From UBA5336 sp038745855 (GTDB taxonomy: Bacteria; Pseudomonadota; Alphaproteobacteria; Caulobacterales; Hyphomonadaceae), in assembly GCA_038745855.1 (NCBI GenBank), contig JBCDLC010000009.1:17546-81545 (forward strand): a stretch of 64,000 nt of DNA, read 5' to 3'. A program made the position numbers and the translations under genes. Positions within the stretch are counted from its first letter, which is position 1; each line of letters begins with the position of its first letter. The notes under the pieces were generated by a model. The model was not told the DNA's origin. It worked only from the letters and a program-made list of their open reading frames with translations, and made no database searches. Below, piece after piece: positions 8,151 to 18,378 of the stretch.

Positions 8151-10218
8151 GTGCGAGCTCCGTATCTTCGACTGACGGGGATGGATCTTCAGGCTGGGAC
8201 GCGATGGGCGACGATGGCGCGGGCGGCGCTAAGCTCGCTGGGTCGATCCCTGCATCGCGAACCAGGGCTTCATCGGTGGGGCGCATAACGGGCCGGCGGG
8301 CGTCGCGGGGACGGGTCACAACGGGCCCCGAGGCCTCGTCCAGCAGCATGGATTGCAACAAGCGCGCGTATTGGATGTTGTAGTGCTTGGCACTCGTGCC
8401 CAACTCATCGAACGGGACGAGATCGTGATGCCGTTTCCGGGCCAGGTCCTTAGGCCCCCGGCGGAAGCCGCAAAGATACCGCTCAGCACACCAGCGCGCG
8501 TGCTCAAGCCGCGCCAATTTTACCAGTGTACTGCAGTCTCCGGCCAGCACATCTCCCGGCGCAAGGCGAGGTAGACGATTGACGGACGGCGCCTGACCGT
8601 CGCTCCCCGTGAGCCAGGGCCCCAGATCAAATCCCGCCGCATGCAAGAGCGCGGGTACATATCCAGCAGCGGAACGGCTGGAATACCGGTTGACCTCAGC
8701 GAGGTTGCTCCAGTTCGTCGGCGGCGTGTCGCTGTAAAGGGCGTTGTGGGTCGCATGGACCTTGAACGCGGCGAGGTCGGGCTCGTTATCAAGGACACGG
8801 GATGCGGCGACCACGTCACGCCAGCTCCCAAACTGGATGATCGGAAGCCGTGAGACAACGGGTCCAGTCCGATCCTTGGGGATGCGGCCCGCGGCCATGC
8901 CATCGACTTGGGAATTACCCCCGCGGGCGCAGGCAAAGACCGGACACGCTATTTTTTGCTCAGGAATATCGCCGGACTCAGCCATGTCAGCGATAATGCG
9001 TTTTGCGTCTGCCGCAGCGGCCATGGAGTCGAGCCCAGCGCCCGTTGTGACATAGATCGCCGCGGGCGGAGCAGCGGCAAGGCGGGCTGCAAACGCGCTT
9101 GCCCTCTCCTCAAGCGTATCGATGGTGCAGCCGAAGAACGCGCCGTCAAACACGTCTTGCCATGCAGGCACCCTTTGCTTGAAGCTTTCCCAAACTGCCG
9201 GGTCCGGGTCGAAGACCGTGATCCAGGGCAACCGATCTGGATCGGTCCTTTGAGTCTCGCAGAACTCGGCCAGAATGGCCTCGCCCATCGCGCCGAAACC
9301 GAGGATCAGGATGTGCTGGATTTCACCCTGCTGGAGGCGGAACACAGGTTCGACCGTCATGATCGCACGCGCAGCGGCTCGGCTCTCGCCGATAAACTCC
9401 ACGACGCTGTCTAGCTCGTTTCCATCCATCGGCGTGTCTGGTGGCTGATGGAAACTGTAATTGAGCTCATCCCGACGCTCGAACCAGGCGTCGTCGGCGG
9501 CAACAAAGATGTGCGGCCCTTCCTGCACCTTGAGACGTGCAGCTCCTCGTCCGCTGGCAGCGATGGCTTTCGACTGGAAGTCGCGGTCATCGAACACCTG
9601 GGCTGCCATGTCTGCGTTATCGGCGTTGTCACCGGTCGCGAAAACGAGGGCGCGCGCCTTGTGCGCCGCAGACCAAAGCAGCATCTCCGGCAAGCCGATG
9701 TCGCTATCAAGGGTCAGAATTCCGTCTGGAACCGTTTCCTTCCCGCCGGGCTCGAACTGCACGACCTTGAGGCCGCGATCCGCAGCAACTTCAGCCACGT
9801 GGTCGGCGATATCGGTCTTGCCGATGACCACCACATGGTCGGCATTCCGCCATCGGGCGAAGTTCTTCAAAATAGCCTGGTACAACCACGTGATAGCGAC
9901 CTTGGCGACCGTGGCGAGGAAGAATAGCGCTCCGAAAACGCGGGCAAACATGAGTGCGCCCCATCCTGGCGTGTCTCGCGTAATCCCGAGTTCGCCGAGG
10001 ACTGTGGCCGTATAAAGGTCCGATGGCGTGACGACCGATAGTCCGAGATAAGCGGCCTCGCCCAATCCAAACGCAGGACGCACCTCCGTAGCGGGTACGG
10101 ACAGCCAGCCGAACACAGCCGAGCCATAGGCGAGTGCGCCCAGGACGGCGATCAGCGGGATCGGGATATCGATTGTCCGCCGCCGCAATCTATCGCTCTG
10201 ACCCCCAAAGCGCGTCAT
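8143..10218 (-). CDS. Two-TM channel-like protein with two RCK/TrkA-N Rossmann domains and a C-terminal RyR domain
   Basis: The start is placed at 10218, where ATGA overlaps the stop of the protease gene upstream; an in-frame ATG at 10311 would lie inside that gene. The 691 residues begin with a basic segment, then hydrophobic helices at about 20-40 and 92-118. Between them is a loop holding LSVVTPSDLY where a K+ channel would have its pore, but no TVGYG filter. Two Rossmann segments follow: HVVVIGKTDIADHV near 128 and HILILGFGAMGEAI near 310 (GxGxxG). The region about 550-615 (ARLEHARWCAERYLCGF then KRHHDLVPFDEL) resembles a RyR repeat. The layout suggests ligand-gated ion conduction at the inner membrane. 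Ion selectivity is unknown. Confidence 0.75.
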   Translation of the reverse strand: MTRFGGQSDRLRRRTIDIPIPLIAVLGALAYGSAVFGWLSVPATEVRPAFGLGEAAYLGLSVVTPSDLYTATVLGELGITRDTPGWGALMFARVFGALFFLATVAKVAITWLYQAILKNFARWRNADHVVVIGKTDIADHVAEVAADRGLKVVQFEPGGKETVPDGILTLDSDIGLPEMLLWSAAHKARALVFATGDNADNADMAAQVFDDRDFQSKAIAASGRGAARLKVQEGPHIFVAADDAWFERRDELNYSFHQPPDTPMDGNELDSVVEFIGESRAAARAIMTVEPVFRLQQGEIQHILILGFGAMGEAILAEFCETQRTDPDRLPWITVFDPDPAVWESFKQRVPAWQDVFDGAFFGCTIDTLEERASAFAARLAAAPPAAIYVTTGAGLDSMAAAADAKRIIADMAESGDIPEQKIACPVFACARGGNSQVDGMAAGRIPKDRTGPVVSRLPIIQFGSWRDVVAASRVLDNEPDLAAFKVHATHNALYSDTPPTNWSNLAEVNRYSSRSAAGYVPALLHAAGFDLGPWLTGSDGQAPSVNRLPRLAPGDVLAGDCSTLVKLARLEHARWCAERYLCGFRRGPKDLARKRHHDLVPFDELGTSAKHYNIQYARLLQSMLLDEASGPVVTRPRDARRPVMRPTDEALVRDAGIDPASLAPPAPSSPIASQPEDPSPSVEDTELAHG

Positions 10219-11108
10219 GCCCCAGCCCCTCGGCCTGGCGACTGCCCGGCCAGGCTTTGGGCCAGGTCGTAGAGTGCAGGATCGATCCGGCGCGCCATGT
10301 TGCAGGGGCATTCGCCATGCACGTGGATACCGATTGCGCCAATTTGGCTATGGTCGGCCGGGTTCACCCAAATAACAGGGCCACCGCTTTGGCCGCCAAG
10401 GGTTTGGATCGCGTAACGCAAGGTGACCGGATCGCCGCCAGGCGCCAATTCCCGGTCGCCCGTGTGCATTCGTCCGCGCCGCAAGTGAATTCCGGCCCCC
10501 GCCGGAACGGGATAGCCGCCCACCAGCACGCTATCGCGCACGCCTGGCGCGACCACAGCAAGGGGAAGAGGCCGCCCGATCGAGGCGATGAAATTCGGGT
10601 CCCGCACCCTCAGAAACGCATAGTCGAAAGGCCGATTGATCGGCTGGCCCTGGGCGAAGCGGGGCGAGAACAACACGTCAGCTTCGGAAATTTCGGTCCG
10701 CGCGCCCATCATTGGCTCGCCGAGCGCGTACCCTGCGAACACTTCGACCTTCATTGCGCGTTTCGAGCCCGGCGCCATGGCATGTTTGAAGACGTTATGC
10801 GCCGCGGTCACGATCAGACCCGGCGCCATCATCCAGCCTGACCCGGAAATGACCATGGGATCATTGCCAAACCGGCGATAGTGGGCACGGATATAGACTA
10901 CCGCCGACCAGGGCCATTTACGATAATTAACCACCTCGCGGATCTGTGCCTGGCCTGGACAAATAGCTTCCGGTGTCATCGCACTGGCCCGAGAGCCGAA
11001 ATCGTCCTCGGTTTCCTTGGGATCGGCGGGCGTTGATAGCGCCATGTCCTCGCCATCGCCCAGAAGGATGGGCGTTGTCGGTGGCGGTGTCAGCGGATCG
11101 AAGCCCAT
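10215..11108 (-). CDS. Trypsin-like serine protease
   Basis: The protein has 297 residues and a single chymotrypsin-fold domain at about 60-290. His104 (VTAAHN), Asp162 (FDYAFL) and Ser241 (GGQSGGP) make a complete triad. The N-terminal 50 residues are Pro/Asp-rich and low in complexity, and no signal peptide is evident. The gene starts 24 bases after the lipoprotein gene behind a G-rich ribosome site, and its stop overlaps the channel-like gene's start as ATGA. With the two domains of the downstream gene, the cluster encodes three active-looking trypsin-like domains. Processing of a partner protein in the same cluster is one possible role. Confidence 0.85.
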   Translation of the reverse strand: MGFDPLTPPPTTPILLGDGEDMALSTPADPKETEDDFGSRASAMTPEAICPGQAQIREVVNYRKWPWSAVVYIRAHYRRFGNDPMVISGSGWMMAPGLIVTAAHNVFKHAMAPGSKRAMKVEVFAGYALGEPMMGARTEISEADVLFSPRFAQGQPINRPFDYAFLRVRDPNFIASIGRPLPLAVVAPGVRDSVLVGGYPVPAGAGIHLRRGRMHTGDRELAPGGDPVTLRYAIQTLGGQSGGPVIWVNPADHSQIGAIGIHVHGECPCNMARRIDPALYDLAQSLAGQSPGRGAGA

Positions 11109-11132
11109 TCTGGGTTTACCCCCCGCGTCCAG

Positions 11133-12503
11133 TCAGCGTGGTATGATATCGGTGGCCGGCGGATCCGTAGTTTCGAACCCCCCCGGCGTCACGGAGAGAT
11201 CATCAGGCACAGCCAGCCCCTCCAGCGCCCTGTCCGCACGTGCGGCGCTGCGATCTCGCTGGCGCCCTTCCCGGTTGAAGCGCGATGCATCCACCGCATC
11301 CAGGCGTTCCTCGAAGCGATTGTCGCTTTCTGCCAGCCGCGCCGCCAATTCAGCGTCGGTTTCGAGGACCCGCGCCTGGGTATCCGCTTCGGTTTCCACA
11401 AGACCGGCCCTGGCATTCAGCAGGTTGGCCTGGGCGTTCAGAAGGTTCACCTCCGCTGCGATCTCGTCGCTGTCGCGCCTGAACCCGGCGATCGTTGCCT
11501 CCGAAAGCGCCTCGACCACTTGCGCAGGAACGCTGGCGACGCCTGCAAGTTCGCTGTTTCGGTCAACGCCCACCGTGCTTGGCATGCCGTTCACCCAGGT
11601 GATCTGGGTGGTCTGGTCGGCGAAGACGCCGGCTGGTTGGCGAATGACAAGGGGTGGTTGATTGTTCGGCAGGTCGAGGATGTCATCCACGATATACCGA
11701 TCCGCGACAGCCACCGTGATCCGATGGGGTGCGGTCGCGCGATAGCACAAGCCGCTGCTGCAGACATTGCGAAAGTCATCCGCATCAAGCAGCGGGACAT
11801 TCATCTCCGGCGCGTCCCCCGGCAAGGGCACCTTGCCCGGATCATTCGACACGGTGATCTGGATTGTCCGGGGATCATCGGCGAGATCCTGGAGGAAGAA
11901 GCACTGCTCAATCAGTATCTCATCGGCGAAGATGCCGCCTGGAATGAGCAGTTCGCCTGTTTCATCGTCCACCTCGAACGCGCAGTCTTGGCGCACAAAG
12001 GCCTGGAACGCAGACGACAGGGCAACGTTGGCCCGGCGCACTGCATCCTGGTCGAGCGGGTCAAACACGACCTTGCCCACGAAGATGTCCCGTCGTCTCT
12101 GTCCGCCGCTTTCGAGGGCTGTAATCGACCGGGCGAAATTCTTTGCAATCTCTGCCCCTCGCGCAGTGGAGAGCGCCGAGGAATCCGAGTCGAGCAACCG
12201 GGAGCGCGGGTCCACCGTCACGGTAAGCTGGTTGTCTGCAGCAATGGCCCGATTGAGCTTGGCGACATAGGAGAAATCAGTGTCGCCGACGATTTGCTCG
12301 CTCAGCCTTGGAAACACGAAACCGTCCGGTGATTTGTAGAGTTCCAGGGTCACCAGGGTTTTGGGCAGATAGTATTGGACCCCAGTATTGGAGCGCCCTT
12401 CCAAGGACCGGTCCATCTGGCTTCCAAGGCTCGTGCAGCCCGCGGCCGCCAAGCACAGGGTGCCTGCAGCCAGGAGGTCTCGCTGGCGGGTGTTCCGCAC
12501 CAT
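11133..12503 (-). CDS. Lipoprotein with C-terminal coiled coil, first gene of the protease/RyR cluster
   Basis: The protein has 456 residues. The N-terminus is basic, then hydrophobic, then LAAAGC, a lipobox with Cys23 as the lipidated residue. Four Cys in the mature part (DCAFEV, EQCFFL, NVCSSGLC) could pair in the periplasm. Residues about 320-428 are Ala/Glu/Arg-rich with the tandem NLLNAQANLLNARAG and look like a long coiled coil. The last 25 residues are Pro-rich and disordered. I recognise no family. A good ribosome site (AAGGGGAG) lies 4 bases before the ATG. As the only clear envelope protein of the cluster it may be a sensor, anchor or target. Confidence 0.7.
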   Translation of the reverse strand: MVRNTRQRDLLAAGTLCLAAAGCTSLGSQMDRSLEGRSNTGVQYYLPKTLVTLELYKSPDGFVFPRLSEQIVGDTDFSYVAKLNRAIAADNQLTVTVDPRSRLLDSDSSALSTARGAEIAKNFARSITALESGGQRRRDIFVGKVVFDPLDQDAVRRANVALSSAFQAFVRQDCAFEVDDETGELLIPGGIFADEILIEQCFFLQDLADDPRTIQITVSNDPGKVPLPGDAPEMNVPLLDADDFRNVCSSGLCYRATAPHRITVAVADRYIVDDILDLPNNQPPLVIRQPAGVFADQTTQITWVNGMPSTVGVDRNSELAGVASVPAQVVEALSEATIAGFRRDSDEIAAEVNLLNAQANLLNARAGLVETEADTQARVLETDAELAARLAESDNRFEERLDAVDASRFNREGRQRDRSAARADRALEGLAVPDDLSVTPGGFETTDPPATDIIPR

Positions 12504-12539
12504 ACTTCTCCCCTTCTACTCTACCCCCGTTAATCTTCT

Positions 12540-12568
12540 GTTAAGGCTCACGGGGCGGGGCCTGTCAA
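12540..12568 (-). promoter_or_regulatory. Candidate sigma-70 promoter of the protease/RyR cluster
   Basis: Read on the minus strand, a perfect TTGACA (12568-12563) is followed after 17 bases by CTTAAC (12545-12540), a weak -10. An inverted repeat CTCACG/CGTGAG (12547-12552 and 12569-12574) overlaps the -35 region and could be an operator or part of the egtD terminator. The lipoprotein ATG lies about 37 bases downstream. Confidence 0.4.
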
Positions 12569-12582
12569 CGTGAGTGCCCCAG

Positions 12583-13530
12583 TCAGGCGAGGAGGGCCAA
12601 GCCAAAATACTGCCTTTCATCGAACCACGTCTGGTCGATCGTCCACCCGGCTTCACCGACGATCCGCGCCAGGGTTTCGGGCGTGAATTTCCTGGACACG
12701 CTGGTCAGCAGCGTTTCGCCATCTGCAAAGTCGAAAGACTGGCCTGCGATGGACACGCTCTGGTTGCGCACGCTGCGGATGGACATCTCAATCTGGCTCA
12801 GATCATCGTTCCACTCGGCCTGGTAGACGAAGCCATCAGGATCAAAATCAGCGCCCAGTTCCCGGTTCATACGCGTCAAGAGGTTCACGATGAACATCGC
12901 CGTGACACCGTCGGCATCGTCATAGGCCGGCACCAGAATGTCTGGCGACTTCCGTAGATCGAAACCGAGCAGGAACCGCGCATCAGGCCCGAGCGACTCC
13001 CGCGCCAACTGGAAAAATGACCGGATCTGCGCATCGCTAAGGTTGCCAATGGTCGAGCCGGGAAAGAATCCGCAACGCCGTCCGTTCGGCAGGCCGGAAA
13101 GGTCGAGGGGTTCAAGAAAGTTCCCAACCAACGGTACCACATGCAGATTGGGATAGTCAGCCGCCAAAGTGGCCGCCGCCATCTTCAAGAACTCCTCGGA
13201 AATATCTTGCGGCGCATAGGCCTCAGGCGCTTCAAGCGCGTCGAGCACCAAGCGGGTCTTGATTGCTGCGCCAGCGCCATACTCCACAACCACGGCGCCG
13301 GGACCAATGGCCGCCGCGATTTCCGGTGCGTAGGCTTTCAGGATCGCTGTTTCGGTGCGCGTCGGATAGTATTCATCGAGCTTCGTGATCTGTTCGAAAA
13401 GTTCCGAGCCGCGCTGGTCGTACAACCACTTCGAAGACAGGCTCTTCGGCGTTTTTGCCAGCCCTTCACGGGCTTCACGCAGGAAATCCGGATCGGGCCC
13501 TGCCTCGCTGCCATCACCATCCGCCATCAT
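12583..13530 (-). CDS. egtD: L-histidine N-alpha-methyltransferase (ergothioneine biosynthesis)
   Basis: EgtD trimethylates histidine to hercynine using S-adenosylmethionine. The protein shows YDQRGSELFEQIT, EYYPTRTETAIL, the SAM-binding VVEYGAGAAIKTRLVLDAL and FFPGSTIGNL, all hallmarks of the family. The start is taken at 13530, where ATGA overlaps the egtB stop; this gives 315 residues, a normal length. An in-frame ATG further upstream would lie within egtB. The pair egtB-egtD is translationally coupled. No egtA, egtC or egtE lies in the window. Confidence 0.92.
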   Translation of the reverse strand: MMADGDGSEAGPDPDFLREAREGLAKTPKSLSSKWLYDQRGSELFEQITKLDEYYPTRTETAILKAYAPEIAAAIGPGAVVVEYGAGAAIKTRLVLDALEAPEAYAPQDISEEFLKMAAATLAADYPNLHVVPLVGNFLEPLDLSGLPNGRRCGFFPGSTIGNLSDAQIRSFFQLARESLGPDARFLLGFDLRKSPDILVPAYDDADGVTAMFIVNLLTRMNRELGADFDPDGFVYQAEWNDDLSQIEMSIRSVRNQSVSIAGQSFDFADGETLLTSVSRKFTPETLARIVGEAGWTIDQTWFDERQYFGLALLA

Positions 13531-14822
13531 GCGTCCTCCGCTAGTCTGAGACCGGAGAACTGCCATCGCTTCTCCGGCTGAAAGAAGTTGCGGTAGGTGG
13601 CCCGAACATGGTGTGGCGGCGTTGCGCATGACCCCCCACGCGTGACCATCTGCCCGCTCATGAATTTTCCATTGTACTCACCAATGACACCGGGCAGTGG
13701 CGCATAGCCTGGGTAGGGGAGATAAGCGCTCGCCGTCCATTCCCAGACATCTCCGAAGAGCCCGAGCATGCCGCCAGACGCCCGGCTCTGCGGCTTTTCA
13801 ATCTGCGGTGCAGGACGCAACCGCCCGCTTTCCAACTGGTTCCCTGACCGGGGATCGTGGCGGGCCGCGGCAATCTCCCATTCAGCCTCCGTCGGCAGCC
13901 GCTTACCAGCCCACCGCGCGAAGGCATCGGCCTCGTAGTAGCTGACATGGCAGACGGGGGCTGCCGGATCGACAGGCTGGAACCCGCGCAGGGTCATCGC
14001 CCACCATTTACCATCCCGCTGCTCCCAATAGAGCGGAGCGTTCCAGCCCTCCGCACGCACCGTAGCAATCCCGTCGGACAACCAGAGTGCCGGTGTCTCG
14101 TAGCCGGCGTCCTCAATGAAATCGATCCAATCGCCATTCGTCACCGCTCGGTTGGCGATACGCACATCTCTTAGAAGCGTTTGGTGACGCGGGGCCTCAT
14201 TGTCGAAACAAAAGGCCTCGCCTGTATGACCAATCTCGACAATTCCGCCAGAGAGGTGGCTCCAGCCTGACGCTTCATGCGATGCAGGGACAACCGGAAG
14301 CGGGCTCGGCGCCCGGAATGCCGGTTTCAGTGGGTTCTGCGCAAACAGGTGCAGGATATCGGTGAGGAACAACTCCTGGTGCTGTTGCTCATGGTGCAGG
14401 CCCAGCACGAGCAGCTCCGCGAACGCCGCATCCCCTCCCCGCGCCGCGATCAGCGTTTCCATCGCCGCGTTCACATGGGCCCTGTAGTCGAGCACCTCAT
14501 CAAGGGACGGCCGCGTTATAAGCCCGCGCCGCGGCCGGGCATGGCGTTCGCCCGCGCCTTCGTAATACGAGTTGAAAAGGAACGCATACCGGTCATCGAA
14601 AGGCCTGTAGGCCGGATCCAACGCCTTCAGCAAAAATGTCTCAAAGAACCAGGTCGTGTGCGCCAGGTGCCATTTCGCCGGGCTTGTATCCTCCATGGAT
14701 TGGACCGTTGCGTCAGCATCTGAAAGCCCGTCGGCCAACGCTTCGGTCTGGCGCCTGACGGCTTGGAAACGTGCCGAAAGCGGCGTGCCGGCAGCCGGTG
14801 TGATCGCCGTGGTGTGGTCCAT
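13527..14822 (-). CDS. egtB: Hercynine oxygenase/sulfoxide synthase EgtB
   Basis: EgtB is a non-heme iron enzyme that joins a thiol substrate to hercynine in ergothioneine synthesis. The 431-residue protein has an N-terminal DinB-like helical part with the iron ligands HLAHTTWFFE and HHEQQHQE, and a C-terminal FGE-sulfatase-like domain ending in GGSCATPPHHVRATYRNFFQPEKR-type sequence. A ribosome site AGGGGA precedes the ATG. It is followed by egtD with a 4-base overlap. Confidence 0.93.
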   Translation of the reverse strand: MDHTTAITPAAGTPLSARFQAVRRQTEALADGLSDADATVQSMEDTSPAKWHLAHTTWFFETFLLKALDPAYRPFDDRYAFLFNSYYEGAGERHARPRRGLITRPSLDEVLDYRAHVNAAMETLIAARGGDAAFAELLVLGLHHEQQHQELFLTDILHLFAQNPLKPAFRAPSPLPVVPASHEASGWSHLSGGIVEIGHTGEAFCFDNEAPRHQTLLRDVRIANRAVTNGDWIDFIEDAGYETPALWLSDGIATVRAEGWNAPLYWEQRDGKWWAMTLRGFQPVDPAAPVCHVSYYEADAFARWAGKRLPTEAEWEIAAARHDPRSGNQLESGRLRPAPQIEKPQSRASGGMLGLFGDVWEWTASAYLPYPGYAPLPGVIGEYNGKFMSGQMVTRGGSCATPPHHVRATYRNFFQPEKRWQFSGLRLAEDA

Positions 14823-14966
14823 GGTGCGTTCCCCTGCTACGCGTGCTTAGCCTGTTAAATTCTTGTTTACCAGTCTGTTCGATCGCCCTTACCGAAGCGT
14901 CACAAGCGCGCTATGGGCTGGTCTTTCAGCACGCTTCCAAGCGTTTCCTCAAAAACGAGCGGTAAT

Positions 14967-15581
14967 ATGGCGAAGATCCATCTCCACAGGGGCGACCTGC
15001 CCGATGACCTCGATCTCGGCGCAATCATAGCGGTCGATACGGAAGCCATGGGCCTCAGCCCCGGACGCGACGCCCTGTGCGTCGTTCAGCTTTCTTCTGG
15101 GGATGGGGAAGCGCATCTCGTCCAGCTGACGCGTGACTACGCATGCCCCAATCTCAAGGCCATCCTGGCCGACGATAAGCGGCTGAAACTCTTTCACTAT
15201 GCCCGATTTGATGTGGGCATGATGATGTTCTGGCTCGGGATCACCTGCGCGCCGGTCTGGTGCACCAAGATCGCGTCCCGGCTGGCCCGCACCTACACCG
15301 ACCAACACAGCCTCAAGCACCTGGCCAAGGAAATCGCGGGCATCGACATGTCCAAGGCCCAGCAAAGCTCCGATTGGGGCGCGGCCGAGCTGTCCGCTGC
15401 CCAACTGGAATACGCCGCTTCAGACGTGCTTTACCTACACGAAATCAAGGAAGGGCTGCAACAGATGCTGATCCGCGAAGGCCGGCTCGAAATCGCCGAG
15501 AACTGTTTCAACTTTCTCCCAACCCGTGCCGCCCTCGACCTCCAAGGCTGGCCCGACACCGACATCTTCGCGCACAGCTAG
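14967..15581 (+). CDS. RNase D-like 3'-5' exonuclease (DEDDy)
   Basis: The 204-residue protein is a single DEDDy exonuclease domain without the HRDC domains of full RNase D. Catalytic motifs are VDTEAMG (Asp, Glu), HYARFDVGMM (Asp) and YAASDVLYL (Tyr, Asp). Such short proteins are common in Alphaproteobacteria and act on RNA ends. The start at 14967 (MAKIHLHRGDLP) was chosen over an in-frame ATG 54 bases upstream, because the upstream residues do not resemble the family. Confidence 0.85.
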   Translation: MAKIHLHRGDLPDDLDLGAIIAVDTEAMGLSPGRDALCVVQLSSGDGEAHLVQLTRDYACPNLKAILADDKRLKLFHYARFDVGMMMFWLGITCAPVWCTKIASRLARTYTDQHSLKHLAKEIAGIDMSKAQQSSDWGAAELSAAQLEYAASDVLYLHEIKEGLQQMLIREGRLEIAENCFNFLPTRAALDLQGWPDTDIFAHS

Positions 15582-15586
15582 TGCCC

Positions 15587-16316
15587 TCACGGCGCCCGCC
15601 GCACGATAAATCGAATAATAGACTTTGCCGGCTCAGAAAGCCTCAGGCTATCCGCCAACGCGAGCAGATCATCGGCGTAGCCAGTGATAAAGGGCGTAAC
15701 ATTGTATGCGGCGTTCCCAACCACGCCAGCGGTTGCGAGCATTAACCCCTCCCGAAGGACCGCAAGCATAAAATTTCTGGCACCGCCCTCAGCAATCTGA
15801 CGACCGCGATTTGCATCCAAGCTGTCATCGCCTTCCAGGTCGCTAAGATCGTCGCGGATCTCCGCCAGACGCTTGTGCGTTGCGAGGGTGGCAATCTCCA
15901 GATGATTATTCAGACCTTCGACGACGTGCGTGAGCTTCTCAACGATCTCATCGGTTTGGGATCCGGTTTCACTTGGTCGCTGCTGACGGCTTTCAATCTC
16001 CTGGCACGTGGGATCGGTTGCCGTCATGGCGAGATGGAGGGCGACAAACTTTTCTAGGAGATCGCGCCCTTCAGGCGGGAGAAGCGCTACACCCTGGGGT
16101 CGGTTTGGGCGGCGGCCGTGGCGGCGAGTACGGCGCCGTAGATGGCGCGAGGCACATACTCAGTAAGAAGCGTAAGCCTGAAAATGGCGACCGTAAGTTC
16201 GGGAGATACGCTTTCGTGGCCCAGGAGAGGATTGCCATGGCTGTCGACCAAGCTGGTGGTTTGTCTTTCAGGAAGATTTCCAGCGCCTCTGGCGCGTCTA
16301 TCTTCAGATCCGCCAT
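15587..16316 (-). pseudogene. Gene of unknown function broken by two single-base frameshifts
   Basis: Three reading frames in succession give one coherent protein. It begins MADLKIDAPEALEIFLKDK at 16316, continues one frame over as TTSLVDSHGNPLLGHES up to LAATAAAQTDP, then one frame over again as GVALLPPEGRDLLEKF into a long in-frame part ending in RFIVRRAP. Adding one base to the A-run (plus strand TTT, 16260-16262) and one to the C-run (plus strand GGGG, 16096-16099) restores about 243 residues. Both changes are in homopolymers, so recent decay or sequence error are both possible. The C-terminal part has a hydrophobic stretch (FMLAVLREGLMLATAGVV). I do not recognise the family. It follows rpoD on the same strand. 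Confidence 0.55.
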
Positions 16317-16364
16317 CGCGTGTGACCCCCGCCTCGCGGTTCAGTGCCTCTCGAGCGCAATGGG

Positions 16365-18308
<1,944 letters not shown>

Positions 18309-18378
18309 TCGTATACCTCGCATCGAAGGGCGCCCCAGCGCAGGACCACCACTTCGGTATGTTCTTCAAGGCCAAAGC

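Noticed and set aside
10218..10311. Earlier in-frame ATG for the RCK/RyR channel gene
   Set aside because: It lies deep inside the protease gene; the ATGA overlap at 10218 is the better start and gives a sensible basic N-terminus before the first membrane helix.
2758..12503. Prophage origin of the GH108 gene
   Set aside because: No holin, portal, capsid, tail or integrase gene is seen nearby, and the gene is fused and embedded in an operon of signalling and protease genes.
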